DNA from: Pedobacter ginsenosidimutans
Lineage (GTDB): Bacteria > Bacteroidota > Bacteroidia > Sphingobacteriales > Sphingobacteriaceae
NCBI RefSeq assembly: GCF_001442625.1
Contig: NZ_LMZQ01000003.1
Location: forward strand, 124,001 to 188,000
Direction of reading: 5' to 3'
Length of the DNA: 64,000 nt
Part shown: piece by piece, positions 33,637 through 42,076 of the stretch
How the letters are laid out: each line of letters begins with the position of its first letter
How positions within the stretch are numbered: position 1 is the first letter of the stretch
The notes under the pieces: model-generated
Told to the model about the DNA's origin: nothing
Seen by the model: only the letters and a program-made list of their open reading frames with translations
Databases searched by the model: none
Program-made: the position numbers and the translations under genes

Positions 33637-33685
33637 AGAAGTCTAGGTACGATCCGTAATAAACCCTTCGGATTTATCCACAAAA

Positions 33686-33719
33686 AAATCCCGTTTAGCA
33701 TTGCCAAACAGGATTCAAA
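33686..33719 (-). terminator. Intrinsic terminator after accA
   Basis: On the minus strand AATCCTGTTT and AAACGGGATT pair around GGCAATGCT, with one G-T pair, followed by a T run. It lies 18 bases after the stop codon. Confidence 0.8.
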
Positions 33720-33736
33720 TTTATTTTAGTTAATGA

Positions 33737-34699
33737 TTATTCGTTTACAACACCCATCGCACAGAATTTTTCAATTCTTTGTTCGATCAGTTTATCGGTT
33801 TTTAGTTTACCTAAAGCAGCTAAATCTTTAACGATATAATCTTTTAAAGTTCGGCCCATTAACTCGGGATCCTGATGTGCACCTCCAAGTGGCTCCGGAA
33901 TAATACCATCGATTAGTTTGTTGCCAAACATATCATCAGAAGTTAATTTTAAGCATTCAGCAGCTTTCTCTTTAAAATCCCAGCTTCTCCATAAAATAGA
34001 TGAGCAGGATTCAGGAGAGATTACCGAGTACCAGGTATGTTCTAACATGTAAACTTTATCGCCAATACCAATACCTAAGGCTCCTCCTGATGCACCTTCA
34101 CCTACAACTATGCAGATAATTGGCACGCGGAGAATAGACATTTCCAATAAATTTCTCGCAATAGCCTCACCTTGTCCACGTTCTTCTGCCTCTAAACCAG
34201 GGTAAGCACCCATAGTATCGATAAAAGAAACAACCGGTTTATTAAATTTTTCAGCCAAACGCATTAAACGCAAAGCTTTACGGTAACCTTCAGGGTTGGC
34301 CATACCAAAATTGCGAAACTGACGCTCTTTGGTGTTTTTACCTTTCTGGTGACCAATAACCATTACAGTTTGACCATTTATGGTAGCAAAACCGCCAATA
34401 ATCGCCTTATCATCTTTAACGGTTCTATCGCCATGCATCTCAATAAAATCATCGCAGATCATATTGATATAATCGAGGGTTTGCGGGCGATCAGGATGAC
34501 GGCTCATCTGAACCTTGTTCCAACCAGTTAAATTTTTATATAAGTTATTGGTAGTTTCATCTAATTTACCATCAAGCTCGTCTAAAGTGGCAGACATATC
34601 TACCTTAGTTTTTTCGGCAACTTGCTTAACCTTTTCTATCTGCTGAACTAAATCGGCAATAGGTTTTTCAAAATCGAATGATGTTTTTATTTGCTGCAT
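33737..34699 (-). CDS. accA: Acetyl-CoA carboxylase carboxyltransferase subunit alpha
   Basis: 320 residues from the preferred ATG at 34699 ([20 protein letters not shown]), the normal size. With AccD it transfers the carboxyl group from biotin to acetyl-CoA, making malonyl-CoA for fatty acid synthesis. It has [28 protein letters not shown]-like [15 protein letters not shown], the crotonase-fold glycine motif [20 protein letters not shown], and [17 protein letters not shown]. The frame runs on to 34813 through repeat DNA, but the family start and the promoter element at 34710 argue against a longer protein. Monocistronic. Confidence 0.96.
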   Translation of the reverse strand: MQQIKTSFDFEKPIADLVQQIEKVKQVAEKTKVDMSATLDELDGKLDETTNNLYKNLTGWNKVQMSRHPDRPQTLDYINMICDDFIEMHGDRTVKDDKAIIGGFATINGQTVMVIGHQKGKNTKERQFRNFGMANPEGYRKALRLMRLAEKFNKPVVSFIDTMGAYPGLEAEERGQGEAIARNLLEMSILRVPIICIVVGEGASGGALGIGIGDKVYMLEHTWYSVISPESCSSILWRSWDFKEKAAECLKLTSDDMFGNKLIDGIIPEPLGGAHQDPELMGRTLKDYIVKDLAALGKLKTDKLIEQRIEKFCAMGVVNE

Positions 34700-34709
34700 A
34701 ATTGAACCA

Positions 34710-34717
34710 CAAAAATA
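34710..34717 (-). promoter_or_regulatory. -7 promoter element for accA
   Basis: TATTTTTG on the minus strand (TAnnTTTG), 10 bases before the preferred start. It implies a very short leader. Confidence 0.5.
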
Positions 34718-34847
34718 AGTAATTATTTTTAGTTTGCAGTGAACAGTTTTTTGTTTGCTTTTTTGAGGGGATAAATTGTTTCCAAAAGTTGGCAAACCAG
34801 GAGCTATGTGCAAAGAATTTGCAGTCTATAGAATCTAAAATTATGAT

Positions 34848-35020
34848 TTGGAAAGCAATTGCATTGGCACTTTGGTTTGGTTCCGTCCTGCTCTCCCTCC
34901 TGCCACGAAGGGTGGCATCCGTACGATCAGGTTTATATTATTATGGCTTCTGCAGCTATGCCGGGTTTCCGTGCCACCGCCCTAACCTACCTAGCCCTGA
35001 TTGTAATGGAAAGCAGGACG
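34848..35020 (+). repeat. Dispersed repeat, long family, copy E
   Basis: Begins ATTTGGAAAGCAATTGCATT and includes GGTTCCGTCCTGCTCTCCCT, GATCAGGTTTATATTATTAT and ATTGTAATGGAAAGCAGGAC. The left end matches the other copies; the middle has drifted. Confidence 0.65.
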
Positions 35021-35109
35021 AACGATAATTATTACACTGCAACTGCGCTCCGAATTTTTACAAGCATTTATACCATTTGCTAGAATTCTGTTGGTCCTGG
35101 AAAAATAAT

Positions 35110-35230
35110 ATCATTTGGAAAGCAATTACAGTGGTGCTTCGGTTAAAACAGTCCTGCCATTTGCTTTAGCCCAGATGAAAAAAATCTGGGGCTACCACGG
35201 CTGTCAGGTTTAGATTACACCTGTTCCTGC
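35110..35230 (+). repeat. Dispersed repeat, long family, copy F (degenerate)
   Basis: Begins ATCATTTGGAAAGCAATTAC and includes ACAGTCCTGCCATTTGCTTT and GGCTGTCAGGTTTAGATTAC. The same block order as copy B reversed, with an ATCTGGGCTAAAG / AATCTGGGG hairpin in the middle. Confidence 0.6.
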
Positions 35231-35294
35231 AACTATGCCAAGTTTCCGATCCGCTGCCTAAAAAGAGGTTCGTGAAGACACGAACCTTGGCGAG

Positions 35295-35333
35295 GGGTTT
35301 TCTCCATTTCGCTGCGCTTCAGTCGAAATGACG
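35295..35333. repeat. Half REP-like repeat
   Basis: GGGTTTTCTCCATTTCGCTG then CGCTTCAGTCGAAATGACG, one arm of the 33554-33636 type. Confidence 0.65.
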
Positions 35334-35343
35334 ACCAAAAGAA

Positions 35344-36903
35344 CTAAAACTTAGCGGCCTCACCTGCTTTTGGTAATGCTTTTTTGATAAACTCACGGAT
35401 ATGGTTATTTGCCGTTTTCAGATCGTCTTTACGTAAATACATCATATGCCCGCTACGATAACCTTCCCAGCTCATACGGTCTTGCAGTTTACCCGCAGCA
35501 TCTAATTGCCACATGCTGTATTTCGCATTGAAATAATCGCAGGCCCCGTCGTAATAACCCGATTGCACCAACAAATGCAGATAGGGATTCTGTGCCATGG
35601 CCTGACGAAGGTTATCGCCGGTTTGATCACCTGTTTTATCCCATGGGTAAACAGAGCCGAACATATTGTATTTCAAATCGGTTTTATAATTCAGCTCGTT
35701 GCGGATATACATATTGATGGCAGGTGTAAATGAATGCAACCAAGAGGTTAGCTCTGCATTATAATCGGGTCCTTCGCCAGCACTCATTTTATCGATACCA
35801 CGATAGCGCGAATCTAACCTGCCTACAGTAAAACCTTTATCTCTCAGCAGTTCTTTCCAAAAGAAATCAGTAGGTACATTGAGGTTGTAATCTAATATCA
35901 CTTTTTCAGAAAGTCCAGAGTAACGGGCCATTTTTGTGGCAATGGCTTTCTTTTTATCGGCACTCAACATCCCGCCCTGTGAAATAGCAGGGATTAATTC
36001 ATTAATGGTAAAATTTTCAACTTCAGGAAGCATAGCCGTTAAATCTTTACCTTGTAAATCGGCAGACAGGGCTTTATGGTACCAGGCTGTAGCTGCAAAA
36101 TAGGGTAAACGCAAAGCCGCATCAACAGGACCACTACGCTCAATACCAAGTTCTGTTGGTGAAACCAAAACCACGCCATTTAAATACATCCATTGACTGT
36201 TCTGCAGCTCTAAAGCCAAGCCCGAAACGCGTGTGGTACCATAACTCTCGCCAATTAAAAATTTTGGAGAGGCCCATCGGTTATTGCGGGTCACAAAAGT
36301 ATTGATCCACTCGGCCAGGTATTTGATATCGGCACGTACCCCAAAGAACTTATTGGTTGGAATATCTTTACTCACCGCTCTCGAATAGCCAGTATTAACC
36401 GGATCGACGTAAATAATATCGGCAACATCTAAAATAGAATATGGATTTTCTTTATAACCATAAGGCTGCACCGGATAACCTTCATCATCAATATTCAAAA
36501 CTACAGGCCCCGTATACGCGATGTGCATCCAAACTGAAGCTGAGCCCGGGCCGCCGTTAAAAGAGATTACTAAAGGCCGTTTATCGCGATTTTGCACATC
36601 ACTGCGTTCGTAATAAGTATAAAACAAACCTGCAATTGGTTTTCCGTCTTCATCCCAAACGGGCAGTGTACCTGTTGTAGCCTTATATGGAACGGATTTG
36701 CCATCGATATTTACAGTGTGATTGGTAACAACAGAACTTTCTACCTTAATGGTCCTTTCGTTTGCTGAAGATTTAGGTTCGTCTTTAACGGTAACCTGGG
36801 TAGTGGTTACGGTTTCTTTAGATTGGTTTTTTCTTGGTTCTTGTTGTGCATATGCAAAAATGCCCATGCTTAAAAATGTAACGAGTATAAATCTGAATTT
36901 CAT
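35344..36903 (-). CDS. Secreted S10 family serine carboxypeptidase-like protein
   Basis: About 519 residues from the preferred start at 36903 (MKFRFILVTFLSMGIFAYAQ, a signal peptide). The alpha/beta-hydrolase carries the S10 motifs: SFNGGPGSASVWMH (oxyanion hole), catalytic Ser220 in GESYGTTR, a C-terminal Asp in YYDGACDYFNA, and His in GYRSGHMMYL. Such enzymes cut the C-terminal residue from peptides at low pH; some act as acyltransferases. A Ser/Thr/Lys-rich linker (about 22-70) follows the signal peptide. It should work in the periplasm or outside. The frame extends to 36930, but those residues precede the signal peptide. Confidence 0.9.
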   Translation of the reverse strand: MKFRFILVTFLSMGIFAYAQQEPRKNQSKETVTTTQVTVKDEPKSSANERTIKVESSVVTNHTVNIDGKSVPYKATTGTLPVWDEDGKPIAGLFYTYYERSDVQNRDKRPLVISFNGGPGSASVWMHIAYTGPVVLNIDDEGYPVQPYGYKENPYSILDVADIIYVDPVNTGYSRAVSKDIPTNKFFGVRADIKYLAEWINTFVTRNNRWASPKFLIGESYGTTRVSGLALELQNSQWMYLNGVVLVSPTELGIERSGPVDAALRLPYFAATAWYHKALSADLQGKDLTAMLPEVENFTINELIPAISQGGMLSADKKKAIATKMARYSGLSEKVILDYNLNVPTDFFWKELLRDKGFTVGRLDSRYRGIDKMSAGEGPDYNAELTSWLHSFTPAINMYIRNELNYKTDLKYNMFGSVYPWDKTGDQTGDNLRQAMAQNPYLHLLVQSGYYDGACDYFNAKYSMWQLDAAGKLQDRMSWEGYRSGHMMYLRKDDLKTANNHIREFIKKALPKAGEAAKF

Positions 36904-36974
36904 TGTTTTGGTTTGGTTTCTAAATATCAAACTATTGTAGCGTTATTCAAAAAGCGCATTAGAAATGTTACCAT

Positions 36975-37008
36975 AAAAAAACCAACATTGCTTTTGGCAA
37001 TGCTGGTT
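36975..37008 (-). terminator. Terminator after the 133-residue secreted protein gene
   Basis: On the minus strand AACCAGCATTGC and GCAATGTTGGTT pair around CAAAA and are followed by a T run. Confidence 0.85.
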
Positions 37009-37059
37009 CTGCAAAAAACTGCTGCATTAAAGCAGTAGACTCTTTATTTAGCGTAAAAC

Positions 37060-37461
37060 TTAAATTACAACGGCTTCGGCGCTTGTATCTGAAATTTGCC
37101 AACCAATAGTCGGGTTTCCAGTTACCAATACATCTACAAAATATTCGTAATACGATCCCGCCTTATAACCTTCAAAAGCATCGGCATAAATTGGGCCTGA
37201 GGAATGCGATACCGAGGTTAGCGGAACGTTGCCCTCTCCTTCTATACTTACTGTAATGCTCGAATAAACCTGCCCGGTGGTATACTGAAGTGTTGCCACA
37301 GCAGCCAGGCCATTACTGGTGGTAAAATTTTTAGTAACTGTAACTACACCCCGACGCATGACCTTTTTTGGAGCAAGGGCTACTTTTTCGGGCGTAAAAC
37401 TACTGAACAGACAAACGGTAAAAGCTAAAGAAGCTACGAGTAAAGCAATTGTTTTTTTCAT
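37060..37461 (-). CDS. Small secreted protein of unknown function
   Basis: 133 residues with a signal peptide (MKKTIALLVASLAFTVCLFS). The rest is beta-rich: RGVVTVTKNFTTSNG, VYSSITVSIEGEGNVPLT, SYYEYFVDVLVTG and WQISDTSAEAVVI. It has few charged residues and no catalytic motif. The family was not recognised. Two copies of the palindrome CAAACGTTTG lie 189 and 317 bases upstream, and the same palindrome precedes the GH20 gene, so it may be controlled with that locus. Confidence 0.65.
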   Translation of the reverse strand: MKKTIALLVASLAFTVCLFSSFTPEKVALAPKKVMRRGVVTVTKNFTTSNGLAAVATLQYTTGQVYSSITVSIEGEGNVPLTSVSHSSGPIYADAFEGYKAGSYYEYFVDVLVTGNPTIGWQISDTSAEAVVI

Positions 37462-37649
37462 TTTCTTTGGTTTAAATAGGTTAAATTTTAAAATATTAAT
37501 TAAAAATCATTTGTGTATAGCACCAGAAATACAACTACAATCTTACGCGGTAGTAAAAGTGGATAACCCTTATATTACAGGTGAGGTTACAGTAGCCTGT
37601 GAATTAAATATAGTGCTTTATTGAGGAGATATTTCTCCGAATCAACGCG

Positions 37650-37659
37650 CAAACGTTTG
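37650..37659. promoter_or_regulatory. CAAACGTTTG palindrome (possible LacI-family operator), site 1
   Basis: A perfect 10-bp palindrome inside GCGCAAACGTTTGATT. The flanks GCG and AT match site 3 at 40369. LacI-family repressors bind palindromes centred on CG; no such regulator gene is in the window. Confidence 0.55.
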
Positions 37660-37777
37660 ATTAACAAGACAATACCAAATCACAAAAAATAACCAAATCA
37701 AATAGCTAAGCCTGTTTAATATGATAGCTTAAATCTACTTTAAGCATAAGAAAACAAAGTCGCAAACTGGCACAGCA

Positions 37778-37787
37778 CAAACGTTTG
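37778..37787. promoter_or_regulatory. CAAACGTTTG palindrome (possible LacI-family operator), site 2
   Basis: The same perfect 10-bp palindrome, 128 bases from site 1. Confidence 0.55.
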
Positions 37788-37819
37788 CTTAAAATGTTAT
37801 CCAAAATGTGGGGAACAAA

Positions 37820-37852
37820 AAAGCCGACAAGCATATTGCGATGTCGGCTGGC
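37820..37852 (-). terminator. Terminator after the second GH20 gene
   Basis: On the minus strand AGCCGACA and TGTCGGCT pair around TCGCAATATGCT and are followed by a T run. The same stem with a related loop ends the SusD gene at 40407-40438. Confidence 0.9.
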
Positions 37853-37896
37853 AAAAACTAATTTAATCGAGACGGGTTATTGTTTAATTTCTTTTA

Positions 37897-40236
37897 TCAT
37901 TTTAAGGCCAGAATTTCTTCATCTGATAATACCTTATTCCAAACTTGTAATTCATCTAACTTTCCTTTAAATCCACCAACTGTTTGAAGCGGGAAAAACA
38001 AAGTTTCCGATTTACGTACTTTCGTTTTGTCTTTATCTGTAAACGTGATCCAGTTATCGTACAATCGTTTTTCGAGTTTACCATTTACATAAAGACTGGT
38101 GCCTTTGTTGGTTCCGGTTATGACCACGTGTGTCCAGCTGTTTTCAGGCAGAGCATATCCAAAATCAATATCATAACCTTCCCTCGAAAACCCAAGTTTA
38201 CCTGTACCCGTCTGTTTTAATTTTACAGTTGCATTGGGAGATTTGAATAGTACTGCACCATCCGAGTTGTTACTGGCAGGGTTTACCCAAAAAGAGACAG
38301 TATAATTATATCCTATTTCAGTGTACGGTAACCTGGCATAACTATCTTTTCCTGAAAACGATAAAGCATTCTTTAAATATCCTTCAGTATAAGTTGCGAC
38401 AGTAGTTTTGATTTGTTTGTCCTTTTTATCAAAATTAAACCGGGCTGTAAATGGTGCATCATTTTTAGATAACTTTCCACTGATGTTTAATGATGGGCCT
38501 TCTCCTATCTTTTTGCTCAAAACGTTAAAATCATCGAACGTTAAAGTTGTATTATTTCCGCCCCACATCTTTTGTGCTAATACCTGCATGGCTGGGAATA
38601 CTCTGTCGTGTACATCTTTTTCTGTAATTCCGTTGCCTACAATATCATTCCACACGGCAAAAGAGCCACCTAATATAGTAGGATCGCCAGGTGTAAACTG
38701 AACATTTCCGATCATTGAAGGGGTCCATTTATTATAAAGATTTTTAATATTCAGGTAATCGTAATAGTATCCTGCTGCAGGTACAATATACAGCCATCCA
38801 TCAGGCGTGCTAATTTGCTTATAGCCCAGTTTCTTCATTTCAACAGGGTTAGCATAACCGTTATACCAGGTATTCATTACCACGTTTTCTACTTTCACAG
38901 GGGTAGTGCCTTTTGCATGTGTTAACGCTCCCCAAAGCCTAACATCTTTTCCAAACCCCTCTACATATTTAATCATGCGATCGGTAAAAGCCCTAAAAAC
39001 TTCTGCATCTTTTTTAGCATATTCATCTGTACCAATGTGAACCGCTTTACCCGTAAACACTGGTGTACTACCAGAAATATATTCTTTAAATACATTTTCC
39101 ATAACCGTATAACTAAGTGGATTATGGAGATCGAGGTGATCCATACCATACGCTTTACTGCCAATTTCGGGAACTACTTTAGTAAAGGCCAGTGCATGTG
39201 CTGGTGCATCAATTTCTGGAATAATACGAACAGCATAATTATCGGCTAACTGTTGCAGCGCCATAAATTCCTTTTTGGTATAAGAACCGTCTTTTGCCGT
39301 CAGCCCCGGGTAGGTTGTATTTTCTAAGCGAAAAGCCGAATAGGTATCGGCCCAATTATCATTGAAGTATTTTTTAAAGCCATTGTCATTTAGGTGAATC
39401 TGAAAATCGTTCAATTTGTAGTAAGACATGAATTTCACATAATCTCTCAAAAACTGCAAGCTAAAGAACTTACGGCCAACATCGAGCACAAATCCACGTA
39501 CTTTAAACGCTGGATAGTCTCTCGCAACCCCTTTTGGAATGGAATTTTTCTGTTCCAGTAACTGTAGCAAAGTTCTGGTTCCCCAGAATAATCCCTGGTA
39601 TTTTACTGCACTAATGGTAACATACTCCTCTGTATTAAAGTAATATCCTTCTTCGCCAATGCTTTTATCTGTTACGCTTAAGGTTAAAAAGATATCGCCT
39701 TTTTTAGCCTTACCTTTCACAATTAACAGGTTAAAACCCAACTGATCTTTCAGCTCTTGTTTTAAAATATTTGCTGCGCGCTGTAATTGTTTCCCATTCG
39801 ATGTATTCAAAACAATTCTGCTGGTTGCAGTCAAAGAGAAATCGCCTTTACCACCGTGCCATTCGCGCAAAGCAGGGATTACAAAAGGTTGTGGGTTAAC
39901 ACCAGCATCTGAAAACTTCCCAGGTACAACAACCTGTTTAGCTATATCGTACTTTATCGAATCGCTTACCTGACTAATCAGTTCGAAATACAAGTTGACA
40001 TTTGTGGCAACCAGTGGCGTGATAATATCGCCAGATGGATTTACAATTGGTTCGCGATTACTTCCCTTGAATACCAAGGAATAACCCTTTGGACTTTCAG
40101 GAAGAATAATTTTCTTGTCGCCTGCCTTTATTTCTCTAATGTTAGGTACTGACTGAATAACCGTGCTGTCGGTTTGACCGAATAAAAGGCCTTGAGTGAC
40201 AATAACGAAACCAAGAGTAAATAGAATGCTTTTCAT
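37897..40236 (-). CDS. Secreted GH20 hexosaminidase with C-terminal LamG-like domain
   Basis: 779 residues with a signal peptide (about 1-20). It has a GH20b-type N-terminal domain (about 130-245), a catalytic barrel (about 250-560; VRGFVLDVGRKFFSLQFL, FQIHLNDNGF, the acid pair Asp-Glu in HIGTDEYAKK) and a concanavalin A-like/LamG domain at the end (about 625-779; YTVSFWVNPASNNSDGAVLF, WTHVVITGTNKGTSLYVNG). The LamG-like part probably binds glycan. It should remove N-acetylhexosamine from a polymer or glycoprotein. It lies downstream of a SusC/SusD pair with its own terminator and an upstream operator-like palindrome. Confidence 0.88.
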   Translation of the reverse strand: MKSILFTLGFVIVTQGLLFGQTDSTVIQSVPNIREIKAGDKKIILPESPKGYSLVFKGSNREPIVNPSGDIITPLVATNVNLYFELISQVSDSIKYDIAKQVVVPGKFSDAGVNPQPFVIPALREWHGGKGDFSLTATSRIVLNTSNGKQLQRAANILKQELKDQLGFNLLIVKGKAKKGDIFLTLSVTDKSIGEEGYYFNTEEYVTISAVKYQGLFWGTRTLLQLLEQKNSIPKGVARDYPAFKVRGFVLDVGRKFFSLQFLRDYVKFMSYYKLNDFQIHLNDNGFKKYFNDNWADTYSAFRLENTTYPGLTAKDGSYTKKEFMALQQLADNYAVRIIPEIDAPAHALAFTKVVPEIGSKAYGMDHLDLHNPLSYTVMENVFKEYISGSTPVFTGKAVHIGTDEYAKKDAEVFRAFTDRMIKYVEGFGKDVRLWGALTHAKGTTPVKVENVVMNTWYNGYANPVEMKKLGYKQISTPDGWLYIVPAAGYYYDYLNIKNLYNKWTPSMIGNVQFTPGDPTILGGSFAVWNDIVGNGITEKDVHDRVFPAMQVLAQKMWGGNNTTLTFDDFNVLSKKIGEGPSLNISGKLSKNDAPFTARFNFDKKDKQIKTTVATYTEGYLKNALSFSGKDSYARLPYTEIGYNYTVSFWVNPASNNSDGAVLFKSPNATVKLKQTGTGKLGFSREGYDIDFGYALPENSWTHVVITGTNKGTSLYVNGKLEKRLYDNWITFTDKDKTKVRKSETLFFPLQTVGGFKGKLDELQVWNKVLSDEEILALK

Positions 40237-40368
40237 ATGTAAATGATGAATTATTATAATTAGCGTTAGCGTATTCCGTTCAGCACATTACAGTTTTAAT
40301 ACTGAAGATGATGCACTTATGAGTTAAAGATAAACTAAACTTCTTTATACGCTCAAGTAAGTTTTGCG

Positions 40369-40378
40369 CAAACGTTTG
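40369..40378. promoter_or_regulatory. CAAACGTTTG palindrome (possible operator), site 3, before the GH20 gene
   Basis: Within TGCGCAAACGTTTGATG, 132 bases upstream of the GH20 start and just after the SusD terminator. It matches sites 1 and 2. Confidence 0.6.
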
Positions 40379-40406
40379 ATGAAATGCAATAACAAACAAT
40401 GGAATA

Positions 40407-40438
40407 AAAAAGCCGACACTGCATAAGCAATGTCGGCT
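40407..40438 (-). terminator. Terminator after the first SusD gene
   Basis: On the minus strand AGCCGACA and TGTCGGCT pair around TTGCTTATGCAG and are followed by a T run. Confidence 0.9.
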
Positions 40439-40462
40439 GGTAAAAAACCGGGATGATATAAA

Positions 40463-42058
40463 TTATTTATCCCACCAAACTCTACCTGCAAGGTTATCGC
40501 CACCTGGTACAGCTGCGGAAGCGGCCTTGTAGTTAACACCATTTTTAGCTGCTTCCTCTACTGGATAAGGGAAACGACGGGGAATAGTTCCGTTAGTAGC
40601 ATTTCCCGGATAAACTACAGGAGTTAAAGCCGGAAATCCTGACCTGCGCCAATTAGACCATGTTTCGTAAAAATCCAACATGGTGCATGTATGTAACCAA
40701 TATTGGGTATTAATCATTTCCAAACCGTTAGCTGCGATGTACGGATTGGCGATGGCATAGGCATCGGCTACAGTGCTTGATATTGCCAGACTGGCGTCGT
40801 ATTGAGATAAGAAAGTGATACCAGCAGATAAACCATTAGCGTAGTGGGCAGCGGCCGATCCACCAATTGCCCATCTTTGTGCAGCTTCTGCCAATAATAA
40901 TTCGCTTTCGGCATAGGTTAGGATAAAAGTGACGCCATCTTTCTTAATCATTGCTGGGTTAGGTGATGAATAAGCAGGGAAAGTTGTATAAGAAGCATCT
41001 TGCCTAATATCCCTACCAGCAATGCCACTTAAATCTTTCCCATTGGGCATTCCTTTTTGAGCAACTGGATCGGAGCTGTAATTAGGATTTTGTGTCTTCG
41101 TATTTTCATCAAGGAAAAGCCCTGTGACGGCAACCTTTCCTAAACGTGGATCGTTCGCTGATTTTAATTTGTTAATAAAGTTTTGTGACCACTTCACATA
41201 ATAATTTTCTTGTCCGCCGTCGCCAGCCAATACCTGGCTGTTGCGGTTCTGAGTAACCCTTGCGCCTGCTACATCGTGTTTAACGAAGGCATTATCATCA
41301 TTACTGGTCATGGTTTTACCAATAACTTTTTGTGCATAGGTTTTAGCTGTATTTTCATCTACTTTAGTTAAACGCATGGCTATGCGTAATAATAAAGTGT
41401 TACCGAATCTCTTCCATTTATTGATATCTCCTTTGTAAATGGCATCTCCTGTAACCTTATCGCCATTAACATCCAATGCATTAGTTGCTTCTTCTACCTC
41501 TTTTAATAAATCGGTATAAATTGCCTGTTGCTTATCATATTTAGGTGCTAAATTACCTGTATAATAACCTTGTCCTGCTTCCGAATAAGGCACATCACCA
41601 TACAGATCTGTAATACGCTCAAAAATTAAAGCTTTCCATAAACGTGCAACCTGGCGTACATTATTATACTTAGAAGATCCTTTTGTAAATTCAACAATAT
41701 CAACAATAGGTTTAACCTGCTCTACGTAAGCACCAACAGTTGTACCTCCCCAATAAGCGGCAGTATAACCTTCATTAAGCAGATACTTATCTCCTGCCCA
41801 ATAGCTTACTACCGTAGAAAGCCCCTGCATCATAGTAGATGAATAAATCAAATTCCCTCTCCAGGTATCATAAGCGAAATCGGTACTTCCAGTGTAAGTA
41901 AGCTGAGCGGTAGTTAAGGTAAAATTAGGATCGAAAGTAGCCGCTCCATATGCAGAAGGGTTGGTATTGATATCTTCGAAATCTTTGGTGCAACCAGAGA
42001 TTATTAACATGCCTATACAAAGTAACAGGCTATATTTTTTTAATATGTTAGTTTTCAT
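40463..42058 (-). CDS. SusD/RagB-type outer membrane lipoprotein (SusD-like 2 group)
   Basis: 531 residues. The signal peptide has a lipobox ISGC (Cys22), so it is a surface lipoprotein. The N-terminus FEDINTNPSAYGAATFDPNF and the helical TPR-like body (WKALIFERITDLYGDVPYSE, INKWKRFGNTLLLRIAMRLT) fit the SusD-like 2 subgroup. The C-terminal block EMINTQYWLHTCTMLDFYE and WSNWRRSGFPAL is also typical. It should bind a glycan or glycopeptide and close over the SusC channel. It starts 18 bases after the SusC stop, so it is translated from the same mRNA. Confidence 0.92.
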   Translation of the reverse strand: MKTNILKKYSLLLCIGMLIISGCTKDFEDINTNPSAYGAATFDPNFTLTTAQLTYTGSTDFAYDTWRGNLIYSSTMMQGLSTVVSYWAGDKYLLNEGYTAAYWGGTTVGAYVEQVKPIVDIVEFTKGSSKYNNVRQVARLWKALIFERITDLYGDVPYSEAGQGYYTGNLAPKYDKQQAIYTDLLKEVEEATNALDVNGDKVTGDAIYKGDINKWKRFGNTLLLRIAMRLTKVDENTAKTYAQKVIGKTMTSNDDNAFVKHDVAGARVTQNRNSQVLAGDGGQENYYVKWSQNFINKLKSANDPRLGKVAVTGLFLDENTKTQNPNYSSDPVAQKGMPNGKDLSGIAGRDIRQDASYTTFPAYSSPNPAMIKKDGVTFILTYAESELLLAEAAQRWAIGGSAAAHYANGLSAGITFLSQYDASLAISSTVADAYAIANPYIAANGLEMINTQYWLHTCTMLDFYETWSNWRRSGFPALTPVVYPGNATNGTIPRRFPYPVEEAAKNGVNYKAASAAVPGGDNLAGRVWWDK

Positions 42059-42076
42059 TGTTCTGTCTGTTTAAAA

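Larger units (their letters stand above)
34718..35343. other. Intergenic region with two long-family repeats
   Basis: More than 600 bases without a convincing gene. It holds repeat copies E (34848-35020) and F (35110-35230), a GGTTCGTGA / CACGAACC hairpin near 35268-35286, and a half REP element (35295-35333). The 79- and 74-codon plus frames here lie inside copy E. Confidence 0.6.
37462..37896. other. Regulatory intergenic region with two palindromic operators
   Basis: A 435-base gap between the GH20 and the small secreted protein genes. It has the GH20 terminator (37820-37852), two CAAACGTTTG palindromes (37650-37659, 37778-37787) and no gene. Confidence 0.6.

Noticed and set aside
34789-35083. 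Two overlapping plus-strand open frames of 79 and 74 codons
   Set aside because: Both fall in repeat copy E and have no protein-like features.
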